Shown here piece after piece: positions 12,648 through 21,554 of a DNA stretch of 34,571 bases. The DNA lies in the IMG/VR virus record IMGVR_UViG_3300017772_002829, positions 1-34,571 of that record; one strand, written 5' to 3'. This stretch comes from a virus. The notes below the pieces were generated by a model, which was not told where the DNA came from, did not search any database, and was given only the letters and a program-made list of their open reading frames with translations. Each line of letters starts with the position of its first letter. Positions within the stretch are counted from its first letter, which is position 1. The translations under genes were made by a program, and so were the position numbers.

Positions 12648-15485
12648 TTAAAAGCTCCATGTTAAGTTAAGACCTGCTGTCGTAACTGTTTCGTTTGTGC
12701 CTGCATAGTTCAAACGTGCTTCTGCGTGTGCTTTAACAAACATGTTGTCTGTTACTTGGAAGTTACGGAACACACCTAAGTCTACTTCACGTTGTGTAGC
12801 ACTTAAATCACTGCTACTAGTTAAGTAATCTACATCACCAGTTGAACTAACTGTGCTTGCAGTATTGAACGTTGCACTACCTTGTGTAATTGCTACTGGC
12901 ACACTTGCTACAAATCCAAAGTCGCCGTTGCTTACGTTACGTTTGATACCAAGTGTTGCACTATTACTTAGCAAACTACTTGCTGATGTCATCATGCTAT
13001 CGCCCACGTTTACTTTAGTAATACCAAACATTGCATTACCAAATAATGTAACATCATCTGTTAGTGCTTTATCTAAGTTATAGCCTGCATAGAATGTAGT
13101 TGCACCATTAACATCCATAAGTGGATTGTCTGCAACATTACCAAGGAAACTATTACCTTCTGTTACTGCGCCAAACATAAATTGATCTACTGTAGTTGCA
13201 ATTGCTACACTATCTTCGTTAATATTTAGTGCGCCAGCTTCCATTGGAATAACTGTGCCTGCACCATATCCAAAGTAATAGTCTGGAGCAAATCCCATGT
13301 CAGCAGCTTGTGTTGGATCTGCACTACGTGTATCAGCAGTAGCAATCATATCGTTGCCATCTACATAAAAGTTACGATCGTAATCATCAACAACCATTGT
13401 GCTACTAATACTACTAATATGCACACCGCCGCTTAGTGCAAACGCACCTGAGTTTAAACTACTACGAGCACCGTCAATACGTCCACTAGTTGGAATACCT
13501 ACAACACCCTGTGGATTAGTTGCTTCATCTAAATCAAGCAAACCTTGTCCGTGTGTGTTTACATCGTAGCCCCAAATATCTTTGTCGGCTGTGTTAAGCA
13601 ATAGTTTAACAATGTTCTCGCCTTTCATGTATGGCCACATTTGATGCACAATACCAACTGCACCTGTTACTGCCGGAGCTGCCATTGACGTTCCGCCTAG
13701 TGTTCTGTATTCACCATCAGCACTTGTTGATGCTACTTTATCACCTGGTGCAAGTATATAGTAATCACTAATTCTACGATCACTTACACATTCGCCGTTG
13801 GTGCCATAACACATTGTTCCAGCTCGGTTACTTGAACTTGACATACTTCCTGACTTAAGATTCCATGAACCAACTACAATTGCTTTACCACCAAGCAACA
13901 GTTCGCCATCTTCGTTTTCTGCTACTGCATAATGAGCCGGGTAAGTTGGAACATCCATTCTTTGGTTACCTGCGGCAAACACAAGAACTGCTTCATTACC
14001 TGACATTGCATCTGTTAGTTGAGGCAACATAAAGTCGTCATCTACTGCTAAACCCGAGTAACCTTCTAGTGCATATACTCCATCGTAACGTGAGTCTGTG
14101 CTATAAAATACACCTTCGCCTGCACTTTGTATACTACGCTTGTATGTTAAATCTACGTTGTAGTTACCTGATACGTTTATTGCATCTGCACCATTGTTGA
14201 CTGCCCATTCAATACCTTTACCTAGTGCATTAAATTGATAGTAGCCATTGTCCCATGCAACCTTACCAATCAGTAGTTTGGCATCTGGAGCAACACCAGT
14301 TGTTCCTTCACCATCTAAGTTAGCGGCCGCAATACCTGCCACGTGTGTTCCGTGTGAATACTTATTTTTATCATCTATTGTTTCGTTTGTGCCTTTGTCA
14401 ATTAAACGTTGATCGGTGCACATATCTATAAAACATTCGCTGTCAATAATCTTATCAGCAAACTCTGGGTGATCTAAATCAATACCAGTATCAAGTATTG
14501 CTAACACACTGCCTTTACCTGTCCAACCTTTTGCCCAGGCTTGTGGTGCACCAATGGCTTCTAGGTTTGTTCCATAATTATACATACCGTTTTTACGTGT
14601 AATATAATCTATACCAACACCGTCGTTTACATTATGCACTGCATCAATATATGTTTGTGTAGCACCTAACGATACATCACTCATTGCTAAGTATTCTTCA
14701 GCAGTCAATACACCTTCTGTTTTAATACCCATACCATCGCTTACAACGATCACTGGTTCGTCGACTACATCAACGACAACGACCTCCTCTACAACGACAA
14801 CAGGTTCTTCTTCAACAACTTCAACAACAACAGGTTCTTCTTCAACTACTTCAACAACTTCAACTGGTCGTTCAAGTTCATATGTTCGAACAAATTTACG
14901 TTCAGTTTCAGTTCGAACAACATCTTCTGCTACTGTGCTGACTAACTCAGTCGTGACTTCTGTAGTATTAGCGCCGTCACTCCAATGCTGTGTAGTGAAC
15001 GTGCCTTTGTATGTTTTTGTTGTGACTGTTTTTGTGTATGTAATTACAACATCTTCATATACATTTACTGTATAATCTTCTGTGACTTCATCTTCAGCGG
15101 AAGCACGTGAAACAACTTCAGGTGTTTCAGTGACTACTTCGTGTTGATTGTATTTGTATGTTGTATTAATTACAGTTGCTTTTACGTCAAGTGATTCGCC
15201 TATTAGTTCTGCGAACTTCTGTATTTCACTCTCGTAATGATTTACTGTTTCAAGTAGCCCTGCAGCCCAACTGTAGTGTCCGTATTTTTCTGCTAGTGGC
15301 TTTAGTGTTTTAAGACCATTTGAGTATGACTTCATCATACTCTTTGCAAAAGTATTCCGAGACTCAATATTTGTCATTTTTGACACCATGTCATAATAAC
15401 TAAATGGTGCCGCTGTTGCTTGTGTAGATACTGTTAAACCTATAACAGCGACTACTATAGCAATCCAACTTCTCACATTTCTCAT
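12648..15485 (-). CDS. subtilisin-like (S8) serine protease with autotransporter-like C-terminal barrel
   Basis: A 945-aa exported protease. Residues 1-26 are a Sec signal ending ATA-A. Residues 27-200 are unassigned. Residues 205-248 form a Val/Glu/Pro stalk with a repeated decapeptide. The S8 domain spans about 300-655 with D332 (LDTGID), H378 (HGTHVAG), oxyanion N507 (AAGN) and S600 (GTSMAAP). Residues about 790-945 alternate hydrophobic and polar residues and end in TWSF; a terminal Phe is typical of outer-membrane beta-barrels. This is the layout of bacterial subtilase autotransporters, which display a protease on the cell surface. AGGAG precedes the ATG and the palindromic promoter lies just upstream. 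The protease is certain; surface display is inferred. Confidence 0.93.
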   Translation of the reverse strand: MRNVRSWIAIVVAVIGLTVSTQATAAPFSYYDMVSKMTNIESRNTFAKSMMKSYSNGLKTLKPLAEKYGHYSWAAGLLETVNHYESEIQKFAELIGESLDVKATVINTTYKYNQHEVVTETPEVVSRASAEDEVTEDYTVNVYEDVVITYTKTVTTKTYKGTFTTQHWSDGANTTEVTTELVSTVAEDVVRTETERKFVRTYELERPVEVVEVVEEEPVVVEVVEEEPVVVVEEVVVVDVVDEPVIVVSDGMGIKTEGVLTAEEYLAMSDVSLGATQTYIDAVHNVNDGVGIDYITRKNGMYNYGTNLEAIGAPQAWAKGWTGKGSVLAILDTGIDLDHPEFADKIIDSECFIDMCTDQRLIDKGTNETIDDKNKYSHGTHVAGIAAANLDGEGTTGVAPDAKLLIGKVAWDNGYYQFNALGKGIEWAVNNGADAINVSGNYNVDLTYKRSIQSAGEGVFYSTDSRYDGVYALEGYSGLAVDDDFMLPQLTDAMSGNEAVLVFAAGNQRMDVPTYPAHYAVAENEDGELLLGGKAIVVGSWNLKSGSMSSSSNRAGTMCYGTNGECVSDRRISDYYILAPGDKVASTSADGEYRTLGGTSMAAPAVTGAVGIVHQMWPYMKGENIVKLLLNTADKDIWGYDVNTHGQGLLDLDEATNPQGVVGIPTSGRIDGARSSLNSGAFALSGGVHISSISSTMVVDDYDRNFYVDGNDMIATADTRSADPTQAADMGFAPDYYFGYGAGTVIPMEAGALNINEDSVAIATTVDQFMFGAVTEGNSFLGNVADNPLMDVNGATTFYAGYNLDKALTDDVTLFGNAMFGITKVNVGDSMMTSASSLLSNSATLGIKRNVSNGDFGFVASVPVAITQGSATFNTASTVSSTGDVDYLTSSSDLSATQREVDLGVFRNFQVTDNMFVKAHAEARLNYAGTNETVTTAGLNLTWSF
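14797..14856. repeat. 30-bp tandem repeat in the protease stalk
   Basis: Two adjacent 30-bp units (14797-14826 and 14827-14856) differ at one base and encode the decapeptide VEVVEEEPVV twice. In frame, so copy-number change would lengthen or shorten the stalk. Confidence 0.9.
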
Positions 15486-15512
15486 AATTACACTCCTATT
15501 GCTTTTATGATT

Positions 15513-15553
15513 TATACTTACAGTATACAGTAAGATGTCTTGCTTGTCAACCT
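15513..15553 (-). promoter_or_regulatory. promoter cassette with operator-like palindromes (copy 2)
   Basis: On the minus strand TTGACA (15545-15550), 17 bp, TATACT (15522-15527), just upstream of the subtilase gene. It matches 1153-1193 over 41 bp with one base changed; that change falls in the spacer palindrome. The 18-bp near-palindrome over the -10 (15517-15534) is unchanged. Confidence 0.88.
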
Positions 15554-15556
15554 CTT

Positions 15557-16120
15557 TTATGTATTATTGTAAAACTCAAACGTTTCGTTAACAATACCAG
15601 TATCTTCTAGTTCATTTTCCAATGTTTTGCGTCCATATTCTACACGATGCAGTAGTTTATCTCCATCAATACTAACTAACGCTAGGTTTAACAAATGATG
15701 ACTAAATTCTTCTTCATCTACGTATCCTGTAAAGAATGTTCCTTTACATTCTCTAACTCCCTTTAGATAATGCCCTTTGCCTAATGTGTTGCAATCCATA
15801 GTAAATCTTACAGATTCATCAATGGAACTAGTAGAATATACTGTGTTATCATCTTCGTCAAACACATGCACATGTATATGACTTGGACGTGGTCCAAATA
15901 CTTCTATAAGTCTATTTTGCTTAGACTTTGCCATACCTAAAAATAATGGATCCTCAAAATTGGTAACAGGATTTCCATTTAGATTAGTTTCTGGATCTTC
16001 AAACAAATGACTACGTGTTGCTTCTGTGTCTTGTTTGTTCCAAAATTCATATACATTTGGTTCAATGCGTCTAATATGTAAGTGGGCACCATACCCGTTG
16101 ACTATTATTTTGTATTTCAT
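15557..16120 (-). CDS. hypothetical protein, paralog of the next gene upstream
   Basis: A 187-aa protein with the same skeleton as the 16124-16693 product: NGYG near residue 8, an aromatic/Trp context, SHLF.DP near 37, EDP.FLG near 56, G.Y.KG....KG.FF near 117 and a C-terminal FY.N. Beta-rich segments alternate throughout (HIHVHVFDED). No catalytic motif is evident. The pair probably arose by tandem duplication. It is the last gene of its unit before the protease promoter. Function unknown. Confidence 0.7.
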   Translation of the reverse strand: MKYKIIVNGYGAHLHIRRIEPNVYEFWNKQDTEATRSHLFEDPETNLNGNPVTNFEDPLFLGMAKSKQNRLIEVFGPRPSHIHVHVFDEDDNTVYSTSSIDESVRFTMDCNTLGKGHYLKGVRECKGTFFTGYVDEEEFSHHLLNLALVSIDGDKLLHRVEYGRKTLENELEDTGIVNETFEFYNNT

Positions 16121-16123
16121 AAG

Positions 16124-16693
16124 TTATAAGTTCTCGTAAAAGTCCCAACCAACACCTTTGCTGTTAGTGTCACCACCGATGTTATCTAAATCTTCTCCAT
16201 CATATGTAACACTATCAATAACTACATCACAGTCAATGTTAGTAGCACCAAATTTTAGTTTATTGGGATCAAAATTGTCCAATTCAATGTCGCAACAAAA
16301 GAAGTTTCCTTTTTCTGTGCTCCAGCCTTTAAAGTAATAACCCTCTGGTTGATCATCTGGATCTGAAATATGTGTTGATTCTATTTCAGGGCTATCGTTT
16401 TCGTAAATAGTTTCGCCATCTTCATTTGTTACTACAACTTCACATTGGTCGTAGAACGCTCCATGGGTATGATCAATGTCATCAATTTCATGCCAGTTTC
16501 CAAGGAAACGTGGATCTTCATCATCTACAATATCATTACCATCTGACTCTTCGTATGGATCCCAAAACAAGTGACTGTTTATTCCCTCGTCGTCTTCGTC
16601 TTTTACACTCCAGTGTTCGAATGCTTCTTTAGATACAGAACCGAGAACCATCTCGCCGCCGTATCCGTTTATTTCTATTGTAAAAGTTACCAC
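16124..16693 (-). CDS. acidic hypothetical protein, paralog of 15557-16120
   Basis: A 189-aa very acidic protein (many D/E runs, e.g. KDEDDEG, DIVDDEDP). It shares the NGYG, SHLF.DP, EDP.FLG and G.Y.KG....KG.FF positions with the neighbouring 187-aa protein. The charge may suit a DNA-mimic or metal-binding role, but this is speculation. The start is GTG at 16693 with AGGAG seven bases upstream, overlapping the previous stop (TAGTG). Confidence 0.7.
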   Translation of the reverse strand: MVTFTIEINGYGGEMVLGSVSKEAFEHWSVKDEDDEGINSHLFWDPYEESDGNDIVDDEDPRFLGNWHEIDDIDHTHGAFYDQCEVVVTNEDGETIYENDSPEIESTHISDPDDQPEGYYFKGWSTEKGNFFCCDIELDNFDPNKLKFGATNIDCDVVIDSVTYDGEDLDNIGGDTNSKGVGWDFYENL

Positions 16694-17016
16694 TAGTCTT
16701 CTCCTAATCTCTTTAAAAACTTCTTCTGCTCAACTCTCTTTTCAATATCTAATTCTACATCGAAGTTTTTAGTTTTTACCATTTCTTTAATGATATCTGT
16801 TAGTGCTTCGATTTCATATGTTTGTTGACGTATAGTAGCGGCGACCTTTAATGTTTCGCCGTTACTTTGTTCTATTTCAATTTCAGTTGGAGGTTCGCTT
16901 ATATCTATATCGCTTATAGTTATATTCCCTAAGTCCATATCATATGTATCAGATGTTCCAATTGAATAATAAGTATCTTCAACAGTTTCTGTTATAATTA
17001 AATCATCTGGATTCAT
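16693..17016 (-). CDS. acidic hypothetical protein, 107 aa
   Basis: A 107-aa protein. The first 55 residues are acidic and Thr/Ile-rich with little helix (DLGNITISDIDISEPP). The second half is helical (QQTYEIEALTDIIKEMVKTK) and ends in lysines. Possibly a small structural or adaptor protein with an N-terminal acidic arm. AAGGAG precedes the ATG at 17016. Leads the paralogous pair. No family recognised. Confidence 0.65.
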   Translation of the reverse strand: MNPDDLIITETVEDTYYSIGTSDTYDMDLGNITISDIDISEPPTEIEIEQSNGETLKVAATIRQQTYEIEALTDIIKEMVKTKNFDVELDIEKRVEQKKFLKRLGED

Positions 17017-17026
17017 GACATTCTCC

Positions 17027-17230
17027 TTAGTCGTTAAAGTAAGTTTCTAACATTTCTAACCGATCATGTGCTGATGCCATTTTATCAAGCTCACCCTGGA
17101 TTGTTTCCATAATATCACTATGTTCTCCAATACCCATTGGGCCTTGCAAATAAACATCTACATTTGTTTTGTGCAATTGAATTTCAGCTTTTGCATGTGC
17201 GATTGCTGTTGATAACAATTGTTCTTTCAT
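17027..17230 (-). CDS. hypothetical helical phage protein, 67 aa
   Basis: A 67-aa protein beginning MKEQLLSTAIAHAKAEI. Two long helices flank a short turn with GPMGIGEHSD, suggesting a helical hairpin. It resembles small proteins I recall from T4-like cyanophages. AAAGGA precedes the ATG at 17230; an upstream-extended frame overlaps the phosphoribosyltransferase and is rejected. Confidence 0.7.
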   Translation of the reverse strand: MKEQLLSTAIAHAKAEIQLHKTNVDVYLQGPMGIGEHSDIMETIQGELDKMASAHDRLEMLETYFND

Positions 17231-17244
17231 TTGACTAATCCTTT

Positions 17245-17796
17245 CTAAAAGTTTCCATAGTCTCGTTCGCCTTCCCAAGGAAAGACTACCCATACATCTT
17301 TTTCCATCTTATTGATTTCCATAGCTGTATAGTCTACTTCGCCAAAGTTGCTTGCTTGATTGTCAAGCAATGATGCAAACCTAACGTTGTTACCCCAAAC
17401 TGTATCCCAACCTTTGTCGTTTGGTAAACAGCCTGCAGGCCAATCATCTTTAATCCATTGCATAGTTTTACCACTATCGTTAATGTCATCAAAGACTAAA
17501 ATATTCTTTCTGTGACTGATGTGAGATAATCCATCGCCTTGGTAACCAAATGCATCTTCGGCCATCCAAGTATTACTTTCTGGGCCTGAGTCATTATCTC
17601 CTGTGTCTCTAAACCTTACGTCCAATGCATGCATATGAATACCTGTAATATTAGACATCATTACTGCTGGCACTAGTCCACCACGTGTCATTCCTACAAT
17701 GTAGTCTGGGCGCCAGTTGTCTGCAAACATAAGATTGTTAACAGTGTTAACCATATGCTCAATGTCTTTCCATGTGTAGTATACTTTATTAACCAT
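17245..17796 (-). CDS. phosphoribosyltransferase-fold protein
   Basis: A 183-aa type I phosphoribosyltransferase. The PRPP-binding loop is VFDDINDSGKT (101-111), and an upstream MTRGGLVPA (36-44) forms the PPi loop. These enzymes join a base to PRPP, as in hypoxanthine/xanthine salvage; a specific base cannot be read. Prs in this window supplies PRPP. Because FolE, QueD-like, QueE and DpdA-like proteins are present, a role with a modified purine is possible but only inference. GGAGAG precedes the ATG at 17796. Confidence 0.82.
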   Translation of the reverse strand: MVNKVYYTWKDIEHMVNTVNNLMFADNWRPDYIVGMTRGGLVPAVMMSNITGIHMHALDVRFRDTGDNDSGPESNTWMAEDAFGYQGDGLSHISHRKNILVFDDINDSGKTMQWIKDDWPAGCLPNDKGWDTVWGNNVRFASLLDNQASNFGEVDYTAMEINKMEKDVWVVFPWEGERDYGNF

Positions 17797-17797
17797 G

Positions 17798-18337
17798 TTA
17801 CTCTCCTATAAGTGATTCTAATACGTTGTCTGGTGTTGTTTCTCCATATGGATCGCCATCGTTAGCTGATGCATCTGGTTCAATAAACATTTTAGTTACT
17901 GTGCCATTATCAACAATCATTGCATAACGTCTACTACGCTTGTTAAATCCTACACCACTCATATCAATTAATTGACCCATGCCTTCTGTAAATGTTCCAT
18001 TACCATCTGGTAACACTTTAACATTCTTAAGGTTGTTTGCATCACGCCATGCGTTCATTACAAATGCATCATTAACTGAACAGCAATAGATATCATCTAC
18101 ACCTACATCATAAAACTGTTGTGCCCTTTCTTCAAATCCTGGTAGCTGATAAGTTGAACAGGTTGGCGTAAACGCTCCTGGTAAACTAAACACTACAACT
18201 TTCTTGTTAGAAAAGATTTCATCTGTAGTTAAATCTCCCCATGTTGATGGAAAGATTTCACATGAATTAGCTTCAGCATTATCATCTAATACTCTAACTT
18301 TAAATGTTACATTCGGTACGTTTGTTTTAAATTCCAT
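17798..18337 (-). CDS. peroxiredoxin (Prx5-type)
   Basis: A 179-aa thiol peroxidase. PGAFTPTC (53-60) carries the peroxidatic C60, with T57 the usual catalytic Thr and a downstream Arg (AWRDAN) positioned as in the Prx5 group. These enzymes reduce hydrogen peroxide and organic peroxides with thiol electron donors. A resolving cysteine is not obvious; C85/C86 are candidates. AGGAG precedes the ATG at 18337. In a phage it may protect infected cells or iron-sulfur proteins such as QueE; that is inference. Confidence 0.9.
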   Translation of the reverse strand: MEFKTNVPNVTFKVRVLDDNAEANSCEIFPSTWGDLTTDEIFSNKKVVVFSLPGAFTPTCSTYQLPGFEERAQQFYDVGVDDIYCCSVNDAFVMNAWRDANNLKNVKVLPDGNGTFTEGMGQLIDMSGVGFNKRSRRYAMIVDNGTVTKMFIEPDASANDGDPYGETTPDNVLESLIGE

Positions 18338-18346
18338 TGCATACTC

Positions 18347-19045
18347 CTACTTGGCTGCAAAATCTGATTGTAGTTTAATATTATCCATAAACTCTTCTTT
18401 AGTGGCTGGGTCAGTTTTAAATGCACCTTTTAATACTGTAGTTTGTGTTAAACTACTGTGTGCCATAATGCCTCTGTTCTCACAACATCCGTGTGTTGCT
18501 TGAATATAAACACCTACATCGCCTGACTTAGTTGCTTTCATAATCTCACGTGAGATATCCATAGCAAGTTCTTCTTGTAGTGTTCCACGTCTTGCACACC
18601 ACTGTGCGATACGTGTATACTTTGATAATCCAATTAATGTGTCAGCGGCAATAATACCAATGTATGCAACGCCTGTTACTGGCTGGTGGTGATGTGAACA
18701 AACACTTTTAAGTTCACTTCGCACTACTAACATACCATCATAACGTTCGTTAGTTACGTTGTCTGGTTCATTAGGAAATGCTGTTGCCGGTGGTGCTGTT
18801 TCATAACGCCCTGCCATTAATTCATTGTAATACATTTTAGCTAAACGCTTGCCTGTATCCATACTGTTAGGATCTGTTTTCCTATCAATAACTAATGTAT
18901 CTAATACACTTTCAAAGGCAAGTGCTGCCTCATCGATTAGTTCTTCTTTATCGCCATTTTGTAATACTGCACTGATATTATCACCTGCCCAATATCTAAT
19001 GCCTGCTTCTTCTAATTTGTTTCTTATTTGTTTTGACTTACTCAT
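18347..19045 (-). CDS. folE: GTP cyclohydrolase I (FolE)
   Basis: A 232-aa enzyme opening GTP to dihydroneopterin triphosphate, the first step to both folate and 7-deazaguanines. Zinc ligands C116 and H119 lie in VCSHHHQPVTG and C187 or C188 in HGCCENRG; GLSKYTRIA (139-147) is the substrate-binding signature. The catalytic His is within SHHH. GGAG precedes the ATG at 19045; a longer frame upstream lies inside galE and is rejected. With QueD-like, QueE and DpdA-like proteins it completes most of a deazaguanine route. Confidence 0.94.
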   Translation of the reverse strand: MSKSKQIRNKLEEAGIRYWAGDNISAVLQNGDKEELIDEAALAFESVLDTLVIDRKTDPNSMDTGKRLAKMYYNELMAGRYETAPPATAFPNEPDNVTNERYDGMLVVRSELKSVCSHHHQPVTGVAYIGIIAADTLIGLSKYTRIAQWCARRGTLQEELAMDISREIMKATKSGDVGVYIQATHGCCENRGIMAHSSLTQTTVLKGAFKTDPATKEEFMDNIKLQSDFAAK

Positions 19046-19059
19046 TTTATTCTCCGAGT

Positions 19060-20013
19060 TTAAGACGTGGATGTCTTTTTTGTTTTCATATACCAATCGT
19101 AGGCTGTTTTTACTATGTCACTAAGTCCATGTTCTGGAACCCAGTCTAGTTCTTTTGTTGCTTCTACATCTGCTATAAGCATAGGTGGATCACCTTCTCT
19201 AGCTTCTGCAAATGCTGTATTAGGCATTAGTGGAGTCATGTAACTAACTGCGTCAACAATCTCTTTATTACTGTTACCTTCTCCGCTACCTAAATTAAAT
19301 ACGTGAGCACCAGTGTTGTTTTCTAAATACTGTAGTGATGCATAAATGCCACTTGCAATATCTTCTACATGTATATAATCTCTAATACATGTTCCATCTG
19401 GTGTAGGATAATTATTGCCAAAGAAAGTAAATGTCTCACCTGCCATTGCACTTTCCATTACTCTTGCAATAATATGTGTTGCTTGTTTCTCTTGACCCAT
19501 CTCACAATCTGAGTCTGCACCAGCAACATTAAAGAAACGTAGACTAACACTGTTCATGCCGTATGCTCTCGCATAATCGTCTAGCATTAGTTCTGTCATA
19601 CGCTTGCTCATTCCATATGGATTTGTAGGTTCATTCTTATCTGTAACTCTACATATTCCATCATCTACTTCGCCATAACAGGCGGCCGAGCTTGCAAAGA
19701 TGAACTTATTAACATTTTGCACTTGACAATCTTGCATCAATGCCAGAGTTCCTACTACATTATTTTTATAATAAGTGTGAGGATCAGTCATGCTAGGACC
19801 CACTAAACTAGTGGCCGCTATATGAATACAAGCATCAACACCAAGCAATAGGTCTTGTATGTCGTTGTAGTCACGATCATTATGGAATACTGTGTAATAA
19901 TTGTGACGTGGGCTATGCCTGTCTACTCCAATAACTTCATGTCCTGCTAACATTAATGTCTTACATGTTTGACTGCCAATATACCCAGCCGCTCCTGTTA
20001 CAACTACCTTCAT
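19060..20013 (-). CDS. galE: UDP-glucose 4-epimerase-like (GalE, extended SDR)
   Basis: A 317-aa extended short-chain dehydrogenase/reductase. The NAD-binding GAAGYIG is at 7-13, SSAACYGE near 108 and the catalytic Y-x3-K as YGMSK at 133-137. DGTCIRDYIHVEDIA is the GalE-type signature. It would interconvert UDP-glucose and UDP-galactose. It overlaps the glycosyltransferase stop by ATGA, so the pair may build or alter a surface or DNA sugar. Exact sugar specificity cannot be told from sequence alone. Confidence 0.9.
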   Translation of the reverse strand: MKVVVTGAAGYIGSQTCKTLMLAGHEVIGVDRHSPRHNYYTVFHNDRDYNDIQDLLLGVDACIHIAATSLVGPSMTDPHTYYKNNVVGTLALMQDCQVQNVNKFIFASSAACYGEVDDGICRVTDKNEPTNPYGMSKRMTELMLDDYARAYGMNSVSLRFFNVAGADSDCEMGQEKQATHIIARVMESAMAGETFTFFGNNYPTPDGTCIRDYIHVEDIASGIYASLQYLENNTGAHVFNLGSGEGNSNKEIVDAVSYMTPLMPNTAFAEAREGDPPMLIADVEATKELDWVPEHGLSDIVKTAYDWYMKTKKTSTS

Positions 20014-21182
20014 GCGTATTTTGCCTCCGCAACGTGGTCTCTGTAACGGTTGCCGCTACGTAGCCATTGTTCACCATTTCCTTGCATAATATCAATCATA
20101 CGATCGATAGTGCCGTTGTTCCAATCACTAATCTTACCCATGTTTTCAGAAGGTGTATCAAGACCGGCAAGGATCTTTTCAACTGCGTGTTCTTTACTCC
20201 ATGGTGTGTATAGACGTGTGTGATCGTTTGCAAACGTTTCAGGAAAGCTACGATATGCAGGGTAAACTACATTACAACCTAACGCATCTGCTTCACTAAC
20301 GGTATTAGATACCCAGTCTTGCAATGCACAATTAAACAATACTCTACTATCATTAACAATGTCATAGTATTGGTTCTTCTTTAGGTCTTCGTATATTTTT
20401 AGCTTGCCTTCGTTTTGCATTTTATAGGCACGGTCCAAATACTTCTGGTTGTTGCTACGTAGTGGCCCGCCACTTAGCACTGCAAACTCTACATCAGGTC
20501 TTTGTTGCAATACCATTTCAATAACATCCATGTAAAAGTCAGGTTGTTTCTCCTGATCAAATCGGGCAGCAAAAATTACACGGTTGTTACGTAGACCAAA
20601 TGGTTTAATATTATCCACACGACTTTGCACTTCTTCTTTACCAAAGCTGAGTCCTGATATATTATAAAGTGGTGCTTCCCAATTTGCAATACGCATGTGT
20701 GCAATCATTTCTTCGTTTGTTGCTAACACGGTTGCAAATTGATTAACCATTTGCTCATACAAGCTCATCCATTTACCCATGCCCCAAACGTGGGCAAAGT
20801 CATCTGGATCTACTGCTTGTGCCAAGCACCTTACATAAACTGTAGGGCGTTGTTCTTGTGGAATTTGATCCATAATATACGGAAGGGATTCAATACCAGG
20901 TTGAAACATATCTTCAAAGAAGACTGCATCTTCTCCTGTACATTCACCGTTACGCATCATTTGAACCAAGTTCATAATTTGACTCATTCCAAAGAAACTT
21001 CTACCATGTGCGTCTAGCACTTGTCCAACACTAATTGCCTTAGTGTCATCAATAGTTTCTCCTGGAACGATAGTGTAGTCTATTCCTCGTTTTTGGAATA
21101 CCGCTTCAGCCCAGTCTTGCAACTGTAGTGTGTAGCGGCCTTCGTATGGCTCGAGTCCCATATAAAATAGTTTACGAAACAT
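20010..21182 (-). CDS. glycosyltransferase (GT-B, family 4-like)
   Basis: A 390-aa protein with a two-domain GT-B layout. The C-terminal half has VIFAARFDQEKQPDFYMDVI (the family-4 donor-domain start) and the later ...NTVSEADALGCNVVYP... which matches the E-x7-E donor-binding region. The N-terminal FYMGLEPYEGRYTLQLQDW recalls proteins of T4-like marine phages. Donor and acceptor are unknown; adjacent GalE suggests a UDP-sugar. Possible targets are host surface glycans or modified phage DNA. ATG at 21182 overlaps the upstream stop (TAATG). Confidence 0.82.
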   Translation of the reverse strand: MFRKLFYMGLEPYEGRYTLQLQDWAEAVFQKRGIDYTIVPGETIDDTKAISVGQVLDAHGRSFFGMSQIMNLVQMMRNGECTGEDAVFFEDMFQPGIESLPYIMDQIPQEQRPTVYVRCLAQAVDPDDFAHVWGMGKWMSLYEQMVNQFATVLATNEEMIAHMRIANWEAPLYNISGLSFGKEEVQSRVDNIKPFGLRNNRVIFAARFDQEKQPDFYMDVIEMVLQQRPDVEFAVLSGGPLRSNNQKYLDRAYKMQNEGKLKIYEDLKKNQYYDIVNDSRVLFNCALQDWVSNTVSEADALGCNVVYPAYRSFPETFANDHTRLYTPWSKEHAVEKILAGLDTPSENMGKISDWNNGTIDRMIDIMQGNGEQWLRSGNRYRDHVAEAKYA

Positions 21183-21520
21183 TAGTTACCCTCGGGGTTG
21201 TAAACCAGTTTGCCAACATGTATCTTTAGCTTTTTAGGGCTACGTTCACGATGCATTTGCACATGAATATCATATGTGTATGCATTATCTTTTTCAACGT
21301 TTTCCACATTGAAGCTAAAGATCTTCCAAGAATGTTTTAAGTCATTCAAGTAAGAAATAAACAAAGAGCGAATGTTATTCACATCTTTGTCATTGTGCAT
21401 CAACCCATCATAAGGTTGAATAATTTTTAGTAGATCGTATTTCACGTCATTAATATTATATTGGCCTGAAATGCGATACCGGTTAGCATGGCTAGTTTTG
21501 TTTGTAGTAGTGTTTGACAT
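21182..21520 (-). CDS. hypothetical protein, 112 aa
   Basis: A 112-aa protein beginning MSNTTTNKTSHANRY. It is mixed alpha/beta, with a Lys/Arg-rich C-terminal third (HRERSPKKLKIHVGK) that may bind nucleic acid. No catalytic signature or membrane segment. GAAGGA precedes the ATG at 21520. It links the QueD-like gene and the glycosyltransferase in one unit. Confidence 0.65.
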   Translation of the reverse strand: MSNTTTNKTSHANRYRISGQYNINDVKYDLLKIIQPYDGLMHNDKDVNNIRSLFISYLNDLKHSWKIFSFNVENVEKDNAYTYDIHVQMHRERSPKKLKIHVGKLVYNPEGN

Positions 21521-21554
21521 GTTTCATGTTCCTTCTGTCAAATTAGTTACGTTT

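Noticed and set aside
12853-13083. Plus-strand ORF inside the subtilase gene
   Set aside because: Antisense shadow of a strongly supported coding frame; no ribosome binding site or family signal. The same holds for all plus-strand ORFs in the window.
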